Of a stretch of DNA of 64,000 bases, positions 51,047-61,700 are shown one piece after another. Location: assembly GCF_032854445.1 (NCBI RefSeq), contig NW_027018077.1, forward strand, positions 1 to 64,000, written 5' to 3'. Source of the stretch: Liolophura sinensis (lineage: Eukaryota > Mollusca > Polyplacophora > Chitonida > Chitonidae). Made by a program: the position numbers and the translations under genes. The number at the start of each line of letters is the position of its first letter. Position 1 is the first letter of the stretch. The notes under the pieces were generated by a model. That model saw only the letters and a list, made by a program, of their open reading frames with translations. It was not told where the DNA came from and did not search any database.

Positions 51047-51595
51047 TAGTAATGACCAGTCGCGATTGTACAGAGTGCAGTGTAGCCGATTTCAATTAAC
51101 AAAAAGTCCAGGCAAAAATGCAAAAGTGGAAAAACTGTTCCAGTGCTGCTGGTAAGAGGCTAATCCGACGTATTTTGTGACGACAAATCGAATGGTGCAA
51201 ACCGCGTTGCTCTCCGAGCAATACTTTTGCCTGTAGTGACAACTGAATGATCATTGATGTCATAATCACGTGCCCAGCAACGGCTCTTACTCCATGGAAA
51301 CCAGGGAAATTTGCAATTTTTCAACAGCTACCGATGCCTGGCTCCATTCCGCATCTTTTGGCACCTTATTCATGTGGGTCTGTGGTCAGTTGTACTTTTT
51401 ACAGCAGACTGTATCAAGTACCTTGTGGTTTTCACGTACAAATGGTGTGGTTTTTCTACACGTAGATAAAGACATTGAGATTGTCTTGCACTTAGAAGTA
51501 AGGCAATTGCTGGGTGAGTTAAATGGGCTTAGCCCAAAGATTTGACGTCTTCTGGGCTACCGAAGGGCACATAACTTATAGTCAAAAGTTGAAAA
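51047..51595 (+). repeat. Hybrid monomer 94 (fusion of D unit 83 and A' unit 84)
   Basis: The left part is D-type as in unit 83 (GACGACAAATCG, GAGCAATAC, CAGCTACCG, TTATTCATG, CTGTGGTCAG). The right part is A'-type as in unit 84 (TTGTGGTTTTCACG, GAAGTAAGG, TTTGACG), not the D-type GAAGAAAGG. The switch lies between about 51385 and 51428, monomer positions 339-382, within a stretch identical in both parents. The offset to the previous HOR copy falls from 11 to 10 monomers here, confirmed by AAAACAGTAATGAACAG at 46105 and 51593. Confidence 0.85.
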
Positions 51596-54500
51596 CAGTA
51601 ATGAACAGTCGCGATTGTACAGAGTACAGTTTAGCCGATTTCAATTAACAAAAAGACGAAGCAAAAATGCAAAAGTGGAAAAACTGTTCCAGTGCTACTA
51701 GTAAGAGGCTAATCGGACGTAATTTGTGACGAGAAATCGAATGGTGCAAACCGCGTTGCTCTCCGACCAATACTTTTGGCTGTAGCGACAGATCAATGAT
51801 CATTGATGTCATAATCACGTGCCCAGCAACGGCTCTTACTCCATGGAAACCAGGGATATTTGCAATTTTTTAACAGCTGCCGATGCCTGGCCCAATTCCA
51901 CATCTTTTGGCACCTTATAAATGTGGGTCAGTGTTTAGTTGTACTTTTTACAGCAGACTGTATCAAGTACCTTGTGTTTTTTATGTACAAATGGTCTGGT
52001 TTTTCTACACGTAGATAAAGACATTGAGATTGTCTTGGACTTAGAAGTAAGACAATTGCTGGGTGAGTTAAATGGGCTTAGCCCAAAGATTTCAGGTCTT
52101 CTGGGCTACCGAAGGGCACATAACTTATAGTCAAAAGTTGAATATAGTAATGACCAGTCGCGATTGTACAGAGTACAGTGTAGCCGATTTCAATTAACAA
52201 AAAGACCAGGTAAAAATGCAAAAGTGGAAAAACTGTTCCAGTGCTGCTGGTCAGAGGCTAATCCGACGTATTTTGTGACGAGAAATCGAATGGTGCAAAC
52301 CGCGTTGCTCTCCGACCAATACTTTTGGCTGTAGTGACAATTGAATGATCATTTATGTCATAATCACGTGCCCAGCAACGGCTCTTACTCCATGGAAACC
52401 AGGGAAATTTGCAATTTTTCAACAGCTGCCGATGCCTGGCTCAATTCCACATCTTTTGGCACCTTACTGAAGTGGGTCAGTGTTCAGTTGTACTTTTTAC
52501 AGCAGACTGTATCAAGTACCTTGTGGTTTTCACGTACAAATGGTGTGGTTTTTCACCATGTAGATAAAGACATTGAAATTGTCTTGCACTTAGAAGTAAG
52601 GCAATTGCTGGGTGAGTTAAATGGGCTTGGCCCAAAGATTTGACGTCTTCTGGGCTACCGAAGGGCACATAACTTATAGTCAAAAGTTGAATATAGTAAT
52701 GACCAGTCGCGATTGTACAGAGTACAGTGTAGCCGATTTCAATTAACAAAAAGACCAGGCAAAAATGCAAAAGTGGACAAACTGTTCCAGTGCTTCTGGT
52801 AAGAGGCTAATCCGACGTATTTTGTGACGAGAAATCGAATGGTGCAAACCGCGTTGCTCTCCGACCAATACTTTTGGCTGTAGCGACAATTGATTGATCA
52901 TTCATGTCATAAACACGTGCCCAGCAACGGCTCTTACTCCATGGAAACCAGGGATATTTGCAATTTTTTAACAGCTGCCGATGCCTGGCCCAATTCTGCA
53001 TCTTTTGGCAACTTAAAAATGTGGGTTAGTGTTTAGTTGTACTTTTTACAGCAGACTGTATCAAGTACCTTGTGTTTTTTATGTACAAATGGTGTGGTTT
53101 TTCTACACGTAGATAAAGACATTGAGATTGTCTTGCACTTAGAAGTAAGGCAATTGCTGGGTGAGTTAAATGGGCTTAGCCCAAAGATTTGACGTCTTCT
53201 GGGCTACCGAAGGGCACATAACTTATAGTCAAAAGTTGAATATAGTAATGAACAGTCGCGATTGTACAGAGTACAGTTTAGCCGATTTCAATTAACAAAA
53301 AGACGAAGCAAAAATGCAAAAGTGGAAAAACTGTTCCAGTGCTGCTGGTAAGAGTCTAATCCCACGTATTTTGTGACGAGAAATCGAATGGTGCAAACCG
53401 CGTTGCTCTCCGACCAATACTTTTGGCTGTAGTGACAATTGAATGATCATTTATGTCATAATCACGTGCCCAGCAACGGCTCTTACTCCATGGAAACCAG
53501 GGAAATTTGCAATTTTTCAACAGCTGCCGATGCCTGGCTCAATTCCGCATCTTTTGGCACCTTACTGAAGTGGGTCAGTGTTCAGTTGTACTTTTTACAG
53601 CAGACTGTATCAAGTACCTTGTGGTTTTCACGTACAAATGGTGTGGTTTTTCTACACATAGATAAAGACATTGAGATTGTCTTGCACTTAGAAGTAAGGC
53701 AATTGCTGGGTGAGTTAAATGGGCTTAGCCCAAAGATTTGACGTCTTCTAGGCTACCGAAGGGCACATAACTTATAGACAAAAGTTGAATATAGTAATGA
53801 CCAGTCGCGATTGTACAGAGTACAGTGTAGCCGATTTCAATTAACAAAAAGACGAAACAAAAATGCAAAAGTGGAAAGACTGTTCCAGTGCTACTAGTAA
53901 GAGACCATTCCGACGTATTTTGTCGCGAGAAATCGAATGGTGCAAACCGCGTTGCTCTCCGACCAATACTTTTGGCTGTAGCGACAGATCAATGATCATT
54001 GATGTCATAATCACGTGCCCAGCAACGGCTCTTACTCCATGGAAACCAGGGATATTTGCAATTTTTTAACAGCTGCCGATGCCTGGCCCAATTCCACATC
54101 TTTTGGCACCTTATAAATGTGGGTCAGTGTTTAGTTGTATATTTCACAGCAGACTGTATCAAGTACCTTGTGTTTTTTATGTACAAATGGTGTGGTTTTT
54201 CTACACGTAGATAAAGACATTGAGATTGTCTTGGACTTAGAAGTAAGACAATTGCTGGGTGAGTTGAATGGGCTTGGCCGATAGATTTGACGTCTTCTGG
54301 GCTACCGAAGGGCACATAACTTATAGTCAAAAGTTGAATATAGTAATGACCAGTCGCGATTGTACAGAGTACAGTGTAGCCGATTTCAATTAACAAAAAG
54401 ACGAAGCAAAAATGCAAAAGTGGAAAAACTGTTCCAGTGCTACTAGTAAGAGGCCAATCCGACGTATTTTGTGGCGAGAAATCGAATGGTGCAAACCGCG

Positions 54501-55987
54501 TTGCTCTCCGACCAATACTTTTGGCTGTAGCGACAGATCAATGATCATTGATGTCATAATCACGTGCCCAGCAACGGCTCTTACTCCATGGAAACCAGGG
54601 AAATTTGCAATTTTTCAACAGCTGCCGATGCCTGGCTCAATTCTGCATCTTTTGGCAACTTAAAAATGTGGGTTAGTGTTTAGTTGTACTTTTTACAGCA
54701 GACTGTATCAAGTACCTTGTGTTTTTTATGTACAAATGGTGTGGTTTTTCTACACGTAGATAAAGACATTGAGATTGTCTTGCACTTAGAAGTAAGGCAA
54801 TTGCTGGGTGAGTTAAATGGGCTTAGCCCAAAGATTTGACGTCTTCTGGGCTACCGAAGGGCACATAACTTATAGTCAAAAGTTGAATATAGTAATGAAC
54901 AGTCGCGATTGTACAGATTACAGTTTAGCCGATTTCAATTAACAAAAAGACGAAGCAAAAATGCAAAAGTGGAAAAACTGTTCCAGTGCTGCTGGTAAGA
55001 GTCTAATCCCACGTATTTTGTGACGAGAAATCGAATGGTGCAAACCGCGTTGCTCTCCGACCAATACTTTTGGCTGTAGTGACAATTGAATGATCATTTA
55101 TGTCATAATCACGTGCCCAGCAACGGCTCTTACTCCATCGAAACCAGGGAAATTTGCAATTTTTCAACAGCTGCCGATGCCTGGCTCAATTCCGCATCTT
55201 TTGGCACCTTACTGAAGTGGGTCAGTGTTCAGTTGTACTTTTTACAGCAGACTGTATCAAGTACCTTGTGGTTTTCACGTACAAATGGTGTGGTTTTTCT
55301 ACACGTAGATAAAGACATTGAGATTGTCTTGCACTTAGAAGTAAGGCAATTGCTGGGTGAGTTAAATGGGCTTAGCCCAAAGATTTGACGTCTTCTAGGC
55401 TACCGAAGGGCACATAACTTATAGACAAAAGTTGAATATAGTAATGACCAGTCGCGATTGTACAGAGTACAGTGTAGCCGATTTCAATTAACAAAAAGAC
55501 CAGGCAAAAATGCAAAAGTGGAAAAACTGTTCCAGTGCTGCTGGTCAGAGGCTAATCCGACGTATTTTGTGACGAGAAATCGAATGGTGCAAACCGCGTT
55601 GCTCTCCGACCAATACTTTTGGCTGTAGTGACAATTCAATGATCATTTATGTCATAATCACGTGCCCAGCAACGGCTCTTACTCCATGGAAACCAGGGAA
55701 ATTTGCAATTTTTCAACAGCTGCCGATGCCTGGCTCAATTCCACATCTTTTGGCACCTTACTGAAGTGGGTCAGTGTTCAGTTGTACTTTTTACAGCAGA
55801 CTGTATCAAGTACCTTGTGGTTTTCACGTACAAATGGTGTGGTTTTTCACCATGTAGATAAAGACATTGAAATTGTCTTGCACTTAGAAGTAAGGCAATT
55901 GCTGGGTGAGTTAAATGGGCTTGGCCCAAAGATTTGACGTCTTCTGGGCTACCGAAGGGCACATAACTTATAGTCAAAAGTTGAATA

Positions 55988-56536
55988 TAGTAATGACCAG
56001 TCGCGATTGTACAGAGTACAGTGTAGCCGATTTCAATTAACAAAAAGACCAGGCAAAAATGCAAAAGTGGACAAACTGTTCCAGTGCTTCTGGTAAGAGG
56101 CTAATCCGACGTATTTTGTGACGAGAAATCGAATGGTGCAAACCGCGTTGCTCTCCGACCAATACTTTTGGCTGTAGCGACAATTGATTGATCATTCATG
56201 TCATAAACACGTGCCCAGCAACGGCTCTTACTCCATGGAAACCAGGGATATTTGCAATTTTTTAACAGCTGCCGATGCCTGGCCCAATTCCACATCTTTT
56301 GGCACCTTATAAATGTGGGTCAGTGTTTAGTTGTATATTTCACAGCAGACTGTATCAAGTACCTTGTGTTTTTTATGTACAAATGGTGTGGTTTTTCTAC
56401 ACGTAGATAAAGACATTGAGATTGTCTTGGACTTAGAAGTAAGACAATTGCTGGGTGAGTTGAATGGGCTTGGCCGATAGATTTGACGTCTTCTGGGCTA
56501 CCGAAGGGCACATAACTTATAGTCAAAAGTTGAATA
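55988..56536 (+). repeat. Hybrid monomer 103
   Basis: The left part is C-type (ATTGATTGATCATTC, CATAAACACG), as in unit 97. The right part is the B-like form of unit 99 (CCAATTCCACATC, TTGTATATTTCACAG, GGCTTGGCCGATAG). The switch lies between 56206 and 56291, monomer positions 219-304. It joins material otherwise two monomers apart in the block starting at 52694. Confidence 0.75.
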
Positions 56537-58732
56537 TAGTAATGACCAGTCGCGATTGTACAGAGTACAGTGTAGCCGATTTCAATTAACAAAAAGACGA
56601 AGCAAAAATGCAAAAGTGGAAAAACTGTTCCAGTGCTACTAGTAAGAGGCCAATCCGACGTATTTTGTGGCGAGAAATCGAATGGTGCAAACCGCGTTGT
56701 TCTCCGACCAATACTTTTGGCTGTAGCGACAGATCAATGATCATTGATGTCATAATCACGTGCCCAGCAACGGCTCTTACTCCATGGAAACCAGGGAAAT
56801 TTGCAATTTTTCAACAGCTGCCGATGCCTGGCTCAATTCTGCATCTTTTGGCAACTTAAAAATGTGGGTTAGTGTTTAGTTGTACTTTTTACAGCAGACT
56901 GTATCAAGTACCTTGTGTTTTTTATGTACAAATGGTGTGGTTTTTCTACACGTAGATAAAGACATTGAGATTGTCTTGCACTTAGAAGTAAGGCAATTGC
57001 TGGGTGAGTTAAATGGGCTTATCCCAAAGATTTGGCGTCTTCTGGGCTACCGAAGGGCACATAACTTATAGTCAAAAGTTGAATATAGTAATGAACAGTC
57101 GCGATTGTACAGATTACAGTTTAGCCGATTTCAATTAACAAAAAGACGAAGCAAAAATGCAAAAGTGGAAAAACTGTTCCAGTGCTGCTGGTAAGAGTCT
57201 AATCCCACGTATTTTGTGACGAGAAATCGAATGGTGCAAACCGCGTTGCTCTCCGACCAATACTTTTGGCTGTAGTGACAATTGAATGATCATTTATGTC
57301 ATAATCACGTGCCCAGCAACGGCTCTTACTCCATGGAAACCAGGGAAATTTGCAATTTTTCAACAGCTGCCGATGCCTGGCTCAATTCCGCATCTTTTGG
57401 CACCTTACTGAAGTGGGTCAGTGTTCAGTTGTACTTTTTACAGCAGACTGTATCAAGTACCTTGTGGTTTTCACGTACAAATGGTGTGGTTTTTCTACAC
57501 GTAGATAAAGACATTGAGATTGTCTTGCACTTAGAAGTAAGGCAATTGCTGGGTGAGTTAAATGGGCTTAGCCCAAAGATTTGACGTCTTCTAGGCTACC
57601 GAAGGGCACATAACTTATAGACAAAAGTTGAATATAGTAATGACCAGTCGCGATTGTACAGAGTACAGTGTAGCCGATTTCAATTAACAAAAAGACGAAA
57701 CAAAAATGCAAAAGTGGAAAAACTGTTCCAGTGCTACTAGTAAGAGACCATTCCGACGTATTTTGTCGCGAGAAATCGAATGGTGCAAACCGCGTTGCTC
57801 TCCGACCAATACTTTTGGCTGTAGCGACAGATCAATGATCATTGATGTCATAATCACGTGCCCAGCAACGGCTCTTACTCCATGGAAACCAGGGATATTT
57901 GCAATTTTTTAACAGCTGCCGATGCCTGGCCCAATTCCACATCTTTTGGCACCTTATAAATGTGGGTCAGTGTTTAGTTGTATATTTCACAGCAGACTGT
58001 ATCAAGTACCTTGTGTTTTTTATGTACAAATGGTGTGGTTTTTCTACACGTAGATAAAGACATTGAGATTGTCTTGGACTTAGAAGTAAGACAATTGCTG
58101 GGTGAGTTGAATGGGCTTTGCCGATAGATTTGACGTCTTCTGGGCTACCGAAGGGCACATAACTTATAGTCAAAAGTTGAATATAGTAATGACCAGTCGC
58201 GATTGTACAGAGTACAGTGTAGCCGATTTCAATTAACAAAAAGACGAAGCAAAAATGCAAAAGTGGAAAAACTGTTCCAGTGCTACTAGTAAGAGGCCAA
58301 TCCGACGTATTTTGTGGCGAGAAATCGAATGGTGCAAACCGCGTTGCTCTCCGACCAATACTTTTGGCTGTAGCGACAGATCAATGATCATTGATGTCAT
58401 AATCACGTGCCCAGCAACGGCTCTTACTCCATGGAAACCAGGGAAATTTGCAATTTTTCAACAGCTGCCGATGCCTGGCTCAATTCCGCATCTTTTGGCA
58501 CCTTACTGAAGTGGGTCAGTGTTCAGTTGTACTTTTTACAGCAGACTGTATCAAGTACCTTGTGGTTTTCACGTACAAATGGTGTGGTTTTTCTACACGT
58601 AGATAAAGACATTGAAATTGTCTTGGACTTAGAAGTAAGGCAATTGCTGGGTGAGTTAAATGGGCTTGGCCCAAAGATTTCAGGTCTTCTGGGCTACCGA
58701 AGGGCACATAACTTATAGTCAAAAGTTGAAAA

Positions 58733-61700
58733 TAGTAATGACCAGTCGCGATTGTACAGAGTACAGTGTAGCCGATTTCAATTAACAAAAAGACCAGGCA
58801 AAAATGCAAAAGTGGAAAAACTGTTCCAGTGCTACTAGTAAGAGACTAATCCGACGTATTTTGTGACGAGAAATCGAATGGTGCAAACCGCGTTGCTCTC
58901 CGACCAATACTTTTGGCTGTAGCGACAGATCAATGATCATTTATGTCATAATCACGTGCCGAGCAACGGCTCTTACTCCATGGAAACCAGGGATATTTGC
59001 AATTTTTCAACAGCTGCCGATACCTGGCTCAATTCCGCATCTTTTGGCACCTTACTGAAGTGGGTCAGTGTTTAGTTGTACTTTTTACAGCAGACTGTAT
59101 CAAGTACCTTGTGTTTTTCACGTACAAATGGTGTGGTTGTTCTACACGTAGATAAAGACATTGAGATTGTCTTCCATTTAGAAGTAAGGCAATTGCTGGG
59201 TGAGTTAAATGGGCTTAGCCCAAAGATTTCAGGTCTTCTGGGCTACCGAATCGCACATAACTTATAGTCAAAAGTTGAAGATAGTAATGACCAGTCGCGA
59301 TTGTACAGAGTGCAGTGTAGCCGGTTTCAATTAACAAAAAGACCAGGCAAAAATTCAAAAGTGGACAAACTGTTTCAGTGCTGCTGGTAAGAGGCTAATC
59401 CGACTTATTTTGTGAAGAGAAATCGAATGATGCAAACCGCGTTGCTCTCCGACCAATACTTTTGCCTGTAGTGACAATTGAATGATCATTTATGTCATAA
59501 TCACGTGCCCAGCAACGGCTCTTACTCCATGGAAACCAGGGATATTTGCAATTTTTTAACAGCTGCCGATGCCTGGCCCAATTCCGCATCTTTTGGCATC
59601 TTATAAATGTGGGTCAGTGTTTAGTTGTACTTTTTACAGCAGACTGTATCAAGTATCTTGTGTTTTTTATGTACAAATGGTCTGGTTTTTCTACACGTAG
59701 ATAAAGACATTGAGATTGTCTTGCACTTAGAAGTAAGACAATTGCTGGGTGAGTTAAATGGGCTTAGCCGAAAGATTTGACGTCTTCTGGGCTACCGAAG
59801 GGCACATAACTTATAGTCAAAAGTTGAATATAGTAATGACCAGTCGCGATTGAACAGAGTACAGTGTAGCCGATTTCAATTAACAAAAAGACCAGGTAAA
59901 AATGCAAAAGTTGAAAAACTGTTCCAGTGCTGCTGGTAAGAGGCTAATCCGACGTATTTTGTTACGAGAAATCGAATGGTGCAAACCGCGTTGCTCTCCG
60001 ACCAATACTTTTGGCTGTAGTGACAATTGAATGATCATTTATGTCATAATCACGTGCCCAGCAACGGCTCTTACTCCATGGAAACCAGGGAAATTTGCAA
60101 TTTTTCAACAGCTGCCGATGCCTGGCTCAATTCCGCATCTTTTGGCACCTTACTGAAGTGGGTCAGTGTTCAGTTGTACTTTTTACAGCAGACTGTATCA
60201 AGTACCTTGTGTTTTTCACGTACAAATGGTGTGGTTTTTCTACACGTAGATAAAGACATTGAGATTGTCTTGCACTTAGAAGTAAGGCAGTTGCTGGGTG
60301 AGTTAAATGGGCTTGGCCCAAAGATTTGACGTCTTCTGGGCTACCGAAGGGCACATAACTTATAGTCAAAAGTTGAATATAGTAATGACCAGTCGCGATT
60401 GTACAGAGTGCAGTGTAGCCGGTTTCAATTAACAAAAAGACCAGGCAAAAATGCAAAAGTGGAAAAACTGTTCCAGTGCTGCTGGTAAGAGGCTAATCCG
60501 ACGTATTTTGTGACGACAAATCGAATGGTGCAAACCGCGTTGCTCTCCGACCAATACTTTTGCCTGTAGTGACAATTGAATGATCATTTATGTCATAATC
60601 ACGTGCCCAGCAACGGCTCTTACTCCATGGAAATCAGGGAAATTTGCAATTTTTCAACAGCTGCCGATGCCTGGCTCAATTCCGCATCTTTTGGCACCTT
60701 ATTCATGTGGGTCTGTGGTCAGTTGTACTTTTTACAGCAGACTGTATCAAGTACCTTGTGTTTTTCACGTACAAATGGTGTGGTTTTTCTACACGTAGAT
60801 AAAGACATTGAGATTGTCTTGCACTTAGAAGTAAGGCAATTGCTGGGTGAGTTAAATGGGCTTAGCCCAAAGATTTCAGGTCTTCTGGGCTACCGAAAGG
60901 CACATAACTTATAGTCAAAAGTTGAATATAGTAATGACCAGTCGCGATTGTACAGAGTACAGTGTAGCCGATTTCAATTAACAAATAGTCCAGGCAAAAA
61001 TGCAAAAGTGGAAAAACTGTTCCAGTGCTGCTGGTAAGAGGCTAATCCGACGTATTTTGTGACGAGAAATCGAATGGTGCAAACCGCGTTGCTCTCCGAC
61101 CAATACTTTTGGCTGTAGCGACAATTGAATGATCATTTATGTCATAATCACGTGCCCAGCAACGGCTCTTACTCCATGGAAACCAGGGAAATTTGCAATT
61201 TTTCAACAGCTGCCGATGCCTGGCTCAATTCCGCATCTTTTGGCACCTTACTGAAGTGGGTTAGTGTTCAGTTGTACTTTTTACAGCAGACTGTATCAAG
61301 TACCTTGTGTTTTTCACGTACAAATGGTGTGGTTTTTCTACACGTAGATAAAGACATTGAGATTGTCTTGGACTTAGAAGTAAGACAATTGCTGGGTGAG
61401 TTAAATGGGCTTAGCCCAAAGATTTGACGTCTTCTGGGCTACCGAAGGGCACATAACTTATAGTCAAAAGTTGAATATAGTAATGACCAGTCGCGATTGT
61501 ACAGAGTACAGTGTAGCCGATTTCAATTAACAAAAAGACCAGGCAAAAATGCAAAAGTGGAAAAACTGTTCCAGTGCTACTAGTAAGAGACTAATCCGAC
61601 GTATTTTGTGACGACAAATCGAATGGTGCAAACCGCGTTGCTCTCCGACCAATACTTTTGGCTGCAGCGACAATTGATTGATCATTGATGTCACAATCAC

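Larger units (their letters stand above)
51047..58732 (+). repeat. Satellite block with nested duplications (monomers 94-107)
   Basis: Monomers start at 51047, 51596, 52145, 52694, 53243, 53792, 54341, 54890, 55439, 55988, 56537, 57086, 57635 and 58184. H-type units 96 and 102 match at 3,294 bp. Units 100-101 match 104-105 at 2,196 bp. Unit 99 matches unit 106 at 3,843 bp (GACCATTCCGACG, TTGTCGCGAG). Units 100, 104 and 107 share GAGGCCAATCCGACG and TTGTGGCGAG. Units 98, 101 and 105 end with CTTCTAGGC and TATAGACAAAAG. Several duplication sizes (3, 4, 6 and 7 monomers) therefore overlap. Confidence 0.75.
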
